Shown here: piece by piece, positions 35,845 through 44,616 of the stretch
Layout of the letters: each line of letters opens with the position of its first letter
How positions within the stretch are numbered: the first letter of the stretch is position 1
Assembly: GCA_013203805.1 (NCBI GenBank)
Contig: JABMPH010000507.1
Span: forward strand, 42,666 to 106,665
Length of the DNA stretch: 64,000 nucleotides
From: Bacteroidota bacterium
GTDB lineage: Bacteria; Bacteroidota; Bacteroidia; Bacteroidales; F082
Direction: 5' to 3'
Notes under the pieces: generated by a model
What the model saw: only the letters and a program-made list of their open reading frames with translations
The model's database searches: none
What the model was told of the DNA's origin: nothing
Position numbers and translations under genes: made by a program

Positions 35845-37311
35845 ATGAAAGCTCTTGTCATATTTTGTGCTTTTCAATTATTATCGCTCGGTATAATTGG
35901 TCAGGATGTTATTAGATTTCCATTTTCAAAACACAAAACCGATTTGGACCTACACGATGCAGTGAGTTATGGTAAATTTGACACTCACAGGTTTGACCCC
36001 ATTATTCCCATTAAATCAAGAGAATTATCTACACCTACAAAAACAGTATTTGGATACTTACCCTACTGGCAATACCCTTCGGCAGTTGAATATTTACAAT
36101 ACGACCTTCTTAGTCATATTTCTATTTTCGATTTTGGTATTACCGAAAATGGTGATATTGACCCTCCTCCAAATTGGCCATGGACTGACGTAATAAATTC
36201 ATCCCATCAAAATGGGGTAAAAGTTATACTCACCGCAGTAAATTTTAATGGCTCACAAATTCATACACTACTAACTGATGATGATATTAAAGATGCTTTA
36301 TTCTCAAATTTACTTTCTGAATTGCAGCAATATAGTCTTAATGGTGTTAATATAGATTTTGAAAGTGTGAATTACTCCGATAGAGGAAACCTTCTCAATA
36401 ATTTCATGTTAGAACTTACCGAATACTTACATGCTGTTGATTCTTCATATGAAATATCTTTTGCAGCACCTCCAATAAATTGGGGTGGTTGGGATTTTGA
36501 AGGCCTTGCTCTTTCGTGCGACTATCTTTTTATAATGGGTTATGACTTCTATGGACCATGGAGTAGTACAAGTGGCCCTTGTGGACCACTAACTGGTGGT
36601 ACTTATAACATTACAACTGCAATAGTTGATGAGTATAGTACTGTAGTGGCTAATAACCCCCAAAAACTAATACTTGGTGTACCTTACTATGGAAATAATT
36701 GGAGCACACAAAATAACTGGGCATATTCAAATATAATCGATCACATATATCAACCAACCTTTCAAAATGCGATGAACCAAGCCGAACAGGATACCATTAT
36801 TTGGGACAATCAAAGTGAAACTTCGTGGAGCCTAAACTACAATGGTAGTGACTACTATCAAACTTGGTTTGATACAGATTCAAGTATAGGACTAAAGTAT
36901 GATTTTGCCAACCAACATCAACTTAAGGGTGTCGGGATGTGGGCTTTAGGTTATGATGGTAGCCGATTGGAGCTATGGGATGAATTACGAAAACATTTTG
37001 GATCACCTGTTTCAATTGAAGACCTATCAATCCATAACCAAAAGGAAATCGTAAAAATATATCCTAACCCCTTTTCTGGATATACTAATATCGAGATTTA
37101 CAATATAAATTCCGGGTTTTTTAATATAGAAATAATTGATAGTTATGGAAGAATTGTAACCTCAATTAGCGAATTAAAAGAGAATACTCGACAATCATTC
37201 ACAATAAATATTGATTTGACAAACCAATCCCCGGGTATTTATTTTTGTGTTTATAGAAGTCTGTCAGGCAACACACAAACTACAATCTCAAAAAAACTAA
37301 TCCTCCAATAA
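35845..37311 (+). CDS. Secreted GH18-family glycoside hydrolase-like protein with type IX sorting domain
   Basis: I chose the ATG at 35845 (488 residues) over 35806, because the signal peptide MKALVIFCAFQLLSLGIIGQ begins there and a -7 box overlaps the earlier ATG. The catalytic domain is a GH18 barrel. It opens with FGYLPYWQYP, holds LNGVNIDFESV with the general acid Glu173 and the preceding Asp171, and continues with APPINWGG, FIMGYDFYGPWS and KLILGVPYYGNNW. The first Asp of the DxxDxDxE motif is replaced by Asn (NGVNIDFE). The final 80 residues (IYPNPFSGYTNIEIYN...GIYFCVYRS) form a Por secretion tail. Chitin, N-glycan or peptidoglycan-like glycans are possible substrates. Confidence 0.9.
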   Translation: MKALVIFCAFQLLSLGIIGQDVIRFPFSKHKTDLDLHDAVSYGKFDTHRFDPIIPIKSRELSTPTKTVFGYLPYWQYPSAVEYLQYDLLSHISIFDFGITENGDIDPPPNWPWTDVINSSHQNGVKVILTAVNFNGSQIHTLLTDDDIKDALFSNLLSELQQYSLNGVNIDFESVNYSDRGNLLNNFMLELTEYLHAVDSSYEISFAAPPINWGGWDFEGLALSCDYLFIMGYDFYGPWSSTSGPCGPLTGGTYNITTAIVDEYSTVVANNPQKLILGVPYYGNNWSTQNNWAYSNIIDHIYQPTFQNAMNQAEQDTIIWDNQSETSWSLNYNGSDYYQTWFDTDSSIGLKYDFANQHQLKGVGMWALGYDGSRLELWDELRKHFGSPVSIEDLSIHNQKEIVKIYPNPFSGYTNIEIYNINSGFFNIEIIDSYGRIVTSISELKENTRQSFTINIDLTNQSPGIYFCVYRSLSGNTQTTISKKLILQ

Positions 37312-37345
37312 CCCAAAACTCAAAACTCAAAACCCAAAACTCCAC
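37308..37345. repeat. AAAACTC/AAAACCC low-complexity tract
   Basis: Four or five degenerate units of AAAACTC or AAAACCC begin inside the stop region of the GH18 gene. This looks like slippage; no role is seen. Confidence 0.5.
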
Positions 37346-37353
37346 AAACTATC

Positions 37354-37361
37354 TATATTTG
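37354..37361 (+). promoter_or_regulatory. Candidate -7 box upstream of the YfcC-type transporter
   Basis: TATATTTG fits TAnnTTTG and lies about 130 nt before the ATG at 37492. Transcription from here would include hairpin repeat copy B in the leader. Confidence 0.35.
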
Positions 37362-37398
37362 CACAACAAAAAGTGAATACTGTAAAAATCAAAAGATA

Positions 37399-37476
37399 TT
37401 GTCATTCTGAACACAGTGAAGAATCTCAATATACTATAAAGTTAAATATGAGATCCTTCGTTCCGCTCAAGGATGA
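37399..37476. repeat. TCATTCTGAGC/GAAGAATCTC hairpin repeat, copy B
   Basis: The arms TTGTCATTCTGAACACAGTG and GAGATCCTTCGTTCCGCTCA are diverged copies of the repeat at 21616-21698. It ends 15 nt before the transporter start codon, so the hairpin could affect its translation. Confidence 0.8.
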
Positions 37477-37491
37477 AAAAAAAGAGTTTAT

Positions 37492-39090
37492 ATGTTTAAA
37501 AAAATTCCCCACACTTATGTAATTATTTTTAGCATTATCATACTGGCAGCCATTTCCACATGGTTTGTTCCCGGTGGTGAATACAGCCGAGAACAAATAA
37601 TAGTTAATGGTATTGAAAGAACTATAATCGAAAAGGGCTCGTTTGAATATGTGGATAGTCAGCCACAAACATGGCAGGTTTTTGAAGCTTTTTTTCAGGG
37701 ATTTGTAAATCAATCGGGAATAATAATATTTATACTAATGATTGGTGGAGCTTTTTGGATTGTTAACAGTACTAAGGCAATTGATATTGGAATATTTTCT
37801 TTTCTTCAATTCACTAAAAAACTTGAAAAAAATAAACTGCTTGAGAAGATAGGTGTTAACAATATTATCCTCACAATGATAATGCTGGTATTTAGTGTGT
37901 TTGGAGCAGTTTTTGGAATGAGTGAAGAAACAATTGCCTTCATTATTATTCTTGTTCCTCTTTCCATATCAATGGGTTATGATTCAATTATTGGGGTTAG
38001 TATAAGTTTTGTGGCAGCCGGACTAGGTTTTGCAGGTGCTGTGTTAAATCCATTTACAATTGGGATAGCCCAGGGTATTGCAGATTTGCCACTTTTTTCG
38101 GGCTTTGCCTACCGTCTCTTTTGTTGGTTTGTAATTAATTTGGTTGGGATTATTTGGATATTGAGATATGCAGCAAAGATTAAGAAAAACCCCAAACTAT
38201 CACCCGTTTATGAAACTGATGATTACTGGAGGAAAAGACATGAATCGGACGCAAATGAGGTTATTGATTATCATACACCGCGATCTGCCTGGTATGCATT
38301 TATTATTCTTTCCATGGGGCTATTTATATTTTCCTGGATGTACCCAACAACGGAAATGAAAATTGGAAATTCAATAAGTATAGTTCCGGCTGTTCCAATC
38401 TCTACAATTCTATTTATTATCATGGGGATAATAAGCCTAAGAAAATCGGCTCATTTTTTCATCCTTAACATACTACTATTCACCATTGTGTTTCTTATTG
38501 TTGGGGTAATGGGATATGGCTGGTACATTGAAGAAATTGCAAGCTTATTTCTTGCCATGGGCCTCTTCTCGGGTATTGCCTTTAATTATCATGCAAATGA
38601 GATAACTAAACAATTTTTAGAAGGATCCAGAGATATTATGTCGGCAGCGTTAATTGTAGGATTAGCCGGTGGTATACTTGTTGTTCTTGAAGATGGAAAA
38701 ATTATTGATACAATATTGCATAGCGTTTCCTCCTCCATGGAGGGAATGGGCAAATTAGGCACCGTAAGTGTAATGTATGTGATTCAAAATATTATTAATG
38801 TAATAATCCCATCAGGGTCAGCGAAAGCAGCATTAACAATGCCAGTTATGGCTCCATTTTCTGATCTTGTAAATTTAAGTCGTCAGGCGACAGTTATGGC
38901 GTTCCAGTTTGGGGATGGATTTACAAATATGATTACACCAACATCAGGAGTATTAATCGGTGTACTTGGAGTAGCAAAAATCCCATACGATAGTTGGGTA
39001 AAATGGATTGGGAAATTTATGATAGTATTATTAATCCTTGGGTGGTTATTGCTAATCCCTACTGTTACAATGAATTTGGATGGGTTTTAA
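37492..39090 (+). CDS. YfcC/DcuC-superfamily membrane transporter
   Basis: This 532-residue inner-membrane protein has about 12 hydrophobic segments and belongs to the C4-dicarboxylate anaerobic carrier-like group (COG1288, YfcC). Landmarks are FVPGGEYSRE after the first segment, FGMSEETIAFIIILVPLSISMGYD, LNPFTIGIAQGIA, ANEITKQFLEGSRDIMSAALIVGLAGGILVVLEDGKIIDTIL, IIPSGSAKAALTMPVMAPFSDL and FQFGDGFTNMITPTSGVLIGVLG. Relatives carry amino acids, peptides or dicarboxylates; the substrate is not predictable. A decayed copy of its 3' 55% lies at 41355-42249 with another gene in between. Confidence 0.88.
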   Translation: MFKKIPHTYVIIFSIIILAAISTWFVPGGEYSREQIIVNGIERTIIEKGSFEYVDSQPQTWQVFEAFFQGFVNQSGIIIFILMIGGAFWIVNSTKAIDIGIFSFLQFTKKLEKNKLLEKIGVNNIILTMIMLVFSVFGAVFGMSEETIAFIIILVPLSISMGYDSIIGVSISFVAAGLGFAGAVLNPFTIGIAQGIADLPLFSGFAYRLFCWFVINLVGIIWILRYAAKIKKNPKLSPVYETDDYWRKRHESDANEVIDYHTPRSAWYAFIILSMGLFIFSWMYPTTEMKIGNSISIVPAVPISTILFIIMGIISLRKSAHFFILNILLFTIVFLIVGVMGYGWYIEEIASLFLAMGLFSGIAFNYHANEITKQFLEGSRDIMSAALIVGLAGGILVVLEDGKIIDTILHSVSSSMEGMGKLGTVSVMYVIQNIINVIIPSGSAKAALTMPVMAPFSDLVNLSRQATVMAFQFGDGFTNMITPTSGVLIGVLGVAKIPYDSWVKWIGKFMIVLLILGWLLLIPTVTMNLDGF

Positions 39091-39225
39091 TGAAGTTCTA
39101 ATATAAATGCGCAATCCTAAAGTCAGGGAGTAGATTTTTTTAATCCCTGTAAATAAGGATTATAAATCCTGTATCCCTTTAATTTCTGATTACACCTACC
39201 GAAACAGCATAAGTTTTTAAGTATA

Positions 39226-41229
39226 CTACTTCTTTAATATTTTGGTTGTCAGTACTTTTTTATCAGTTTGAATGCTTATGAAGTAAATCCCTGTTTCAAA
39301 GGATGATAACTCAACGGTTTCATTTTGTTGTACTTCTGTTTTATTAATGATAGTTTTACCCAATACATTATATATTATTAGTTGTTGAATATTGTTATCA
39401 CCAAATGCAAAATGAATACTTCCATTTGTGGGATTTGGGAAAATACTAATGCCAATTTTTTGCAAATCTTCAATACCATCATAGCTGTTTATTGTTACAG
39501 ACAAACTGCAATTTGCATGGTTTCCGGCATTATCTTCAGCAACCCAAAAAATTGATATTTCACCTTCGGACAGATGCTCCCCTGCAAGTGTGGTTGCTTG
39601 ATTGTAATTGTTGATTACTGAATGAACTTCACAATTATCAACAACCGAAACGGGGTCAAACTCTGTTCCGGATACAATGTATTGATGTGTTTCATTTGCA
39701 TATCTTATTCCATCGTTTACACAGATTATTTCAGGGTCTTCATTATCAATAATGAGAAATGCATTTGTACTGCTGTCAGAGCCAGAAATATTTGAAACAA
39801 CACAACGGTATTGATTGTAATTTACTGCGGGTATTACTTCTACTATTAAAGTGTCGGTTTGAGTACCTGAATAAGGGCTACCATTGGTGATATTAGCAAA
39901 AGTGATACCATTATCTGTACTATGTTGCCATTGGTAACTAGATACATATTCAGCATCAATAGAAAAATAGACATTATTGTTTAGGCAAACATTAAGTTGA
40001 TCATTTGGATGAGAAATAATACTTGGCAATGGCGTTCCGAAAATATATGCAGAACCTGAAGAATTTCCGTTGTCACTATTTCCAAATGAGCCAATAATAG
40101 CATAATTATCGGCAAAACAAATTGAATTACCAAAATAATCATCAGAAGCAGCTCCTGAAGGTGTAATTTTTGAAATATTTTGCCATGTACTGGAATTATA
40201 TTGAAAAACATAGGCTGCCCCCGAATTAGAGCCATTGTCACCATCATAGTATGCCCCAACAACGCTATAGTTAGCAGATATGCTTACCGAATAGCCGAAA
40301 TAATCACCATTATCACCGTTAAGTGGGGCAATTTTTTCTTGTAGCTGCCATAAACCAAACTTCTTGGCAAAAATATAGGCTGAACCAGATGATGTTCCAT
40401 AACTTAGGTTATGAGGTGCTCCTACAATAATATTGTTGCCAGAGATATTTACAGAAATACCAAACCTATCCTCTGCTGCTCCATCAGAAGCAGTAAGTTT
40501 GCGTATTTGTAGCCAGTTGCCAGAATTATTATGGCAAATATATGCTGAACCAGAGCTATTCCCAGAAACATCATCACCATATGCTCCCACAATGGCATAG
40601 TCTCCGGAAATACTTACCGAAGAACCAAAATAATCATAATCAACCCCGTCAGAAGTAGTGATTTTGGATTGTTGCTGCCATATGTTCGAATTATTAATAA
40701 AAATATATGCTGAACCAGATTCTACTCCATTGTCATCATCACCCCATGCTCCCACAATGGCATAGTCTCCGGAAATACTAACCGAGGTACCAAAATAATC
40801 ATCCTCAGCACCATCAGAAGCGATGAGCTTTACAAGTTGTTGCCAGATTCCAAAATGCTTATAGAAAATATAAGCTGCCCCTGAATAATTGCCATTTTCA
40901 TCATCCCCAGGTGCACCAATAATTGCATAATCACCTGAGATACAAACCGAATAGCCGAAGGAGTCTTCAGCAGAACCGTTAGAAGGGATAAGTTTGATAG
41001 CTTCCTGCCAGAACCCTGAGTTGTTATAATATATATATGCAGAACCCATAATACCATTATAGGGTGCACCTACAATGGCGTAATCACCTGAAATGCTAAC
41101 TGAAAAACCAAATTTATCATTCATCCCACCATCAGCAGCGAGCAATTTTTGAATTTCTTCAATTGGTTGTGGTTGTGATAATATGGATAAAAGCAATGAT
41201 ACAAGTAGGAATGATATCTTTTTTGTCAT
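39226..41229 (-). CDS. Secreted FG-GAP repeat protein with Ig-like, HYR and type IX sorting domains
   Basis: This 667-residue extracellular protein starts with a signal peptide (MTKKISFLLVSLLLSILSQPQ). Seven tandem repeats of about 55 residues follow (residues about 30-410). Each is built as DxFGxSVSISGDYAIVGAxGDDxxG...SGSAYIF, an FG-GAP/integrin-alpha-like blade, giving a predicted seven-bladed propeller. Next is an Ig-like domain (about 415-500, with CLNNNVYFSIDA and YRCVVSN). A HYR-like domain (DPEIICVNDG...WVAEDNAGNHANCSLSVTIN) precedes a Por tail (ISIFPNPTNGSIHFAFG). An adhesive or surface-binding role is a guess. It sits on the opposite strand between the intact and broken YfcC-type genes. 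Confidence 0.88.
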   Translation of the reverse strand: MTKKISFLLVSLLLSILSQPQPIEEIQKLLAADGGMNDKFGFSVSISGDYAIVGAPYNGIMGSAYIYYNNSGFWQEAIKLIPSNGSAEDSFGYSVCISGDYAIIGAPGDDENGNYSGAAYIFYKHFGIWQQLVKLIASDGAEDDYFGTSVSISGDYAIVGAWGDDDNGVESGSAYIFINNSNIWQQQSKITTSDGVDYDYFGSSVSISGDYAIVGAYGDDVSGNSSGSAYICHNNSGNWLQIRKLTASDGAAEDRFGISVNISGNNIIVGAPHNLSYGTSSGSAYIFAKKFGLWQLQEKIAPLNGDNGDYFGYSVSISANYSVVGAYYDGDNGSNSGAAYVFQYNSSTWQNISKITPSGAASDDYFGNSICFADNYAIIGSFGNSDNGNSSGSAYIFGTPLPSIISHPNDQLNVCLNNNVYFSIDAEYVSSYQWQHSTDNGITFANITNGSPYSGTQTDTLIVEVIPAVNYNQYRCVVSNISGSDSSTNAFLIIDNEDPEIICVNDGIRYANETHQYIVSGTEFDPVSVVDNCEVHSVINNYNQATTLAGEHLSEGEISIFWVAEDNAGNHANCSLSVTINSYDGIEDLQKIGISIFPNPTNGSIHFAFGDNNIQQLIIYNVLGKTIINKTEVQQNETVELSSFETGIYFISIQTDKKVLTTKILKK
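39226..41229. repeat. About 165-bp in-gene tandem repeats
   Basis: The seven FG-GAP units are visible at DNA level. Phrases such as GGCATAGTCTCCGGAAATACT recur at about 165-bp steps between roughly 40050 and 41120. Such arrays can change copy number by recombination. Confidence 0.6.
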
Positions 41230-41354
41230 GATTATTTAGTTTATAGGATTTTCTGTATTAGCTTCAGATAATGGCTTAAAAATCATAATCTAACAAAGAT
41301 AATGATATTGAGGAAAATAGTCAACTAATATCCCCAGAAATTTTTTGATTCCAT

Positions 41355-42249
41355 TTTGCTATTACCTATTTATGAAACAGATAACTAATGAAGAAAACGC
41401 AATGAGGTGGATGCTGACCAAGAGACAGATTATCATACCCCCTTAACTGCTTGGATTTCATTTATCATGGTGTCAATTGGTTTAGTGATATTCTCTTTTT
41501 ACTATCCAATGACAGAAATGAAGATTGGCAACTCTATAAGCATAATTCCTGCGGTTACAATATCAACAGCACTTTTTTTAATTATGGGATTCTTAAGTCT
41601 GAAAAAATCCTTTCATTTTTTTTGATTCAAATCTACTATTATTCACAATAGTCTTCCAAATTGTGGTTGTAATGGGTTATGGATGGTACATTTAAAAAAT
41701 AGCCAGTTTGTTTTTAGCAATGGGCTTATTTTCAGGTATTGCTTATAATTATCATGCAAATGAAATTACGAAACAATTTCTGGAAGGAGCGAAAGACATT
41801 ATGTCGGCAGCCTATATTGTTGGTTTGGCAGGAGGTATACTTGTGGTACTTGAAGATGGCAAAATCATTGATACAATTCTCTACAAGGTAAGTACTTCAA
41901 TGGAGGGAATGGGAAAGCTGGAAACAGTAAGTGTTATGTCTGTAATACAAAATATTATAAATGTATTCCATCAGGGTCAGCTAAAGCAGCATTAACAATA
42001 CCGGTTATGGCTCAATTTTCTGATCTGGTAAATTTATCGCGTCAGGCTACTGTTATGGCGTTCCAGTTTGGTGATGGTTTTACAAATATGATTACTCCAA
42101 CATCCGGAGTATTAATTGGAGTACTTGGAGTAGCAAAAATTCCTTACGATAGCTGGGTAAAATGGATTGGAAAATTTATGATTGTGCTGCTAATATTGGG
42201 ATGGTTGCTGTTGATACCTACTGTTACGATGCAGTTGGAGGGGTTTTAA
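41355..42249 (+). pseudogene. 5'-truncated, frameshifted copy of the YfcC-type transporter
   Basis: The segment aligns along its length with about 38200-39090 of the intact transporter: ETD, DYHTP, MKIGNSISI, FLAMGLFSGIAYNYHANEIT and the last 80 residues nearly unchanged. It begins in the middle of the gene, with no start or first six membrane segments. It carries a frameshift near 41620 in a T-run, a Glu-to-TAA stop near 41692 (TGGTACATTTAA against TGGTACATTGAA), and a 4-nt deletion near 41967 (AATGTATTCC against AATGTAATAATCCC). No protein of use can be made. It is the remnant of a tandem duplication. Confidence 0.9.
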
Positions 42250-42697
42250 TTTATTACTTTTAGGGAAGTAAAAAAGGAATCGGGAAAATGTTTTCAACAA
42301 TGCTGACAATTAAGTATTTGTTTGTATAAAATATTGTGTCCAAAACCAGCTCATATGCCATAGCCTAGGTTATCGTTTTTTTTCAAAATATTGAGTAATT
42401 TTGTATTTCTAAAAAGAATTCTTCAAACAGCGGGAACTGTGCATAACCAGAGCAAGTTCAAATATGATGTGATTGATATTTATGAAAAAGAAATATACGT
42501 TTGGTGATTTAATCGAATTTAAATTAGATTACATGGCAAAACATAGGATACTAATCTCAAAATACATTGAATAACGATCAAAAAAAAACAGATTCCAAAA
42601 TACATACTCCTTATACCTTCAGTAATCTGCGGAAAACTATTCACAAGGCACTGAAACAAAACCAATACCTCATAAAAATATTTAGCAACTCTAAACT
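42250..42697. other. 448-bp gap with weak coding traces
   Basis: I see no full gene here. A 30-codon ORF at 42482-42574 (starts MKKKYTFGDLIEFKLDYM) and an overlapping frame ending KFKYDVIDIYEKEIYVW look like faint protein remnants of unknown origin. TAATTTTG at 42396-42403 fits a -7 box and could begin a long leader for the GNAT/nitrilase gene. Confidence 0.35.
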
Positions 42698-44236
42698 ATG
42701 AAACAAAACATTGAAAATATCGAATTGCAATTTTTAACAATAAATGACTATCAAGAGTTAAAAGAGGCAATGATTGAGGCCTACTCAAATATGCCCGGAT
42801 CATATTGGTATGAATCCCATATTAAATCATTAATTGATAAATTTCCTGAGGGTCAAGTTGTAATAAAAGTAAATGACCAGTTGGCAGGATGTGCATTATC
42901 CATAATTGTTGATTATGATAAATATGATGATAAACATACCTACATGGAAATTACTGGTAATTATACTTTTAGCACCCATACTCCTAACGGTGATGTTCTT
43001 TATGGAATAGATATTTTTATCAAACCTGAATTTCGGGGATTACGACTTGGCAGGAGACTCTACGATTACAGGAAAGAATTATGCGAAAGGTTAAACCTTA
43101 AAAGTGTTGCGTTTGGAGGAAGAATCCCCAACTATCACAAATATTCTGATACACTGACACCAAAAGAATATATCGCCAGAGTAAGAAGGAAAGAAATTCA
43201 GGATCCTGTACTAAATTTCCAGGTGTCCAATGATTTTCATCCTGCAAAAATCCTTAAAAACTATCTCGAAGGCGATGAAGCATCAAATGAATATGCTGTT
43301 CTACTTGAATGGGACAATATTTATTATGAAAAGAAAAACAAAAAGGCAAGTATTACAAAAAAACTGGTCAGGGTTGGATTAATTCAATGGCAAATGCGCC
43401 CTTATAAAAATTTAGATGAATTGTTGCAACAAGCTGAATTTTTTATTGATGCTGTTTCGGGATATCGTTCTGATTTTGCATTATTCCCAGAATTTTTTAA
43501 TGCCCCATTGATGGCTGAGAATAACCATTTAACTGAGCCTGAGGCCATAAGGGAACTTGCAAGACACACCTCTGGCGTTATTAAGAAATTTTCGGAATTA
43601 GCCATTTCCTACAACATAAATATTATTTCGGGTAGCTTACCTGAAATTCAAAATGACAGGCTTTATAATGTAGGCTATTTGTGTAAAAGAGACGGAACGG
43701 TTGAACGATATGAGAAACTTCATGTAACTCCCGATGAAATTAAAGTATGGGGCATGGAAAAAGGTAGCAAACTAAGGGTTTTTGACACCGATTGCGGAAA
43801 GATTGGTATCCTGATTTGCTATGATGTAGAGTTTCCTGAACTGAGCAGACTACTCGCTGAAGAAGGAATGGACATACTATTTGTTCCATTTCTAACCGAT
43901 ACTCAAAACGGATATTCAAGGGTCAGGAATTGCGCTCAGGCAAGAGCAATTGAAAACGAATGTTATGTAGCAATTGCAGGATGCGTTGGAAACTTACCGA
44001 AAGTGCACAATATGGATATCCAGTATGCTCAGTCTATGGTTTTTACTCCCTGCGACTTTGCATTTCCTGCCAACGGTATTAAAGCTGAAGCAACTCCAAA
44101 TACTGAAATGATTTTGATTGCTGATCTCGACATTAGCTTACTGAGGGAATTAAATCAATTTGGAAGCGTCAGAAATCTAAAAGACAGGCGCAAAGATATC
44201 TATGAATTAAAAAAGACAGGTCCTAAAAACATATAA
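42698..44236 (+). CDS. GNAT acetyltransferase fused to carbon-nitrogen hydrolase (nitrilase superfamily)
   Basis: This 512-residue two-domain enzyme is presumably cytoplasmic. Residues about 5-170 form a GNAT domain; IKPEFRGLRLGRRLYDYRKELCERLN is the acetyl-CoA loop and helix. Residues about 225-500 form a nitrilase-superfamily amidohydrolase with its complete triad: Glu265 (LFPEFF), Lys340 (YEKLHVT) and Cys374 (ILICYDVEFPE). The same fusion occurs widely in Bacteroidota, and Bacillus YhcX is a relative; the biological substrate is unknown to me. The gene stands alone, with the second palindromic element starting 10 bp after its stop codon. It is a second acetyl-transfer/amide-hydrolysis fusion in this window, built from a different hydrolase fold than the one at 10630-12354. 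Confidence 0.9.
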   Translation: MKQNIENIELQFLTINDYQELKEAMIEAYSNMPGSYWYESHIKSLIDKFPEGQVVIKVNDQLAGCALSIIVDYDKYDDKHTYMEITGNYTFSTHTPNGDVLYGIDIFIKPEFRGLRLGRRLYDYRKELCERLNLKSVAFGGRIPNYHKYSDTLTPKEYIARVRRKEIQDPVLNFQVSNDFHPAKILKNYLEGDEASNEYAVLLEWDNIYYEKKNKKASITKKLVRVGLIQWQMRPYKNLDELLQQAEFFIDAVSGYRSDFALFPEFFNAPLMAENNHLTEPEAIRELARHTSGVIKKFSELAISYNINIISGSLPEIQNDRLYNVGYLCKRDGTVERYEKLHVTPDEIKVWGMEKGSKLRVFDTDCGKIGILICYDVEFPELSRLLAEEGMDILFVPFLTDTQNGYSRVRNCAQARAIENECYVAIAGCVGNLPKVHNMDIQYAQSMVFTPCDFAFPANGIKAEATPNTEMILIADLDISLLRELNQFGSVRNLKDRRKDIYELKKTGPKNI

Positions 44237-44246
44237 ATGTTAATGG

Positions 44247-44415
44247 ATTATACCAATTTTGCTTTGATGTTAGCTTTAAATAATTTCAGAATGTTTAAGT
44301 TTATACAAGGCGAAAAATTGAGACATAGCCGTAGCTATGGCGATATTTTTTAACGCAGTAGAAACTCAAAGAAATGGAATTATAAAGCTCATTTCAGGGT
44401 AATATTGGTATTACT
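44247..44415. repeat. 169-bp palindromic MITE-like element, copy 2
   Basis: This is the same element as at 25-193, in the same orientation, with near-identical sequence and the same length. The central stem CATAGC-CGTA-GCTATG lies near 44324-44339. It starts 10 bp after the stop codon of the GNAT/nitrilase gene, so it would be transcribed at the mRNA end and could terminate or protect it. Confidence 0.85.
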
Positions 44416-44616
44416 TAATAATAGATCAATGAAGTTCCAAGAAATAATATTTTAGTAAAATGAAAAACTTACCCTCAGGCCTGATTCAGGAACCAGTGCT
44501 GAGCCTTATGTACAAGTCGTATTATTGTCATAGAGAAAGTCGGAACTTTTAAGAACCTCAAAAGGGGTTTAGAAAGTGTGATGGGGTTCTAAATTTTTAG
44601 GGGGAGGGAGAGCCAC

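Noticed and set aside
39226..41229. CRISPR-like array suggested by regular repeats
   Set aside because: The repeat period is about 165 bp within an open FG-GAP coding frame, with no spacers or cas genes.
41407..42249. Three separate small membrane proteins (41407-41625, 41708-41995, 42007-42249)
   Set aside because: All three align end to end with one transporter gene and are split by frameshifts and a stop, so they are one pseudogene.
42482..42574. 30-codon ORF upstream of the GNAT/nitrilase gene as a leader peptide
   Set aside because: It has no run of regulatory codons and no attenuator hairpin after it, and adjacent frames are equally protein-like, so it is more likely debris.
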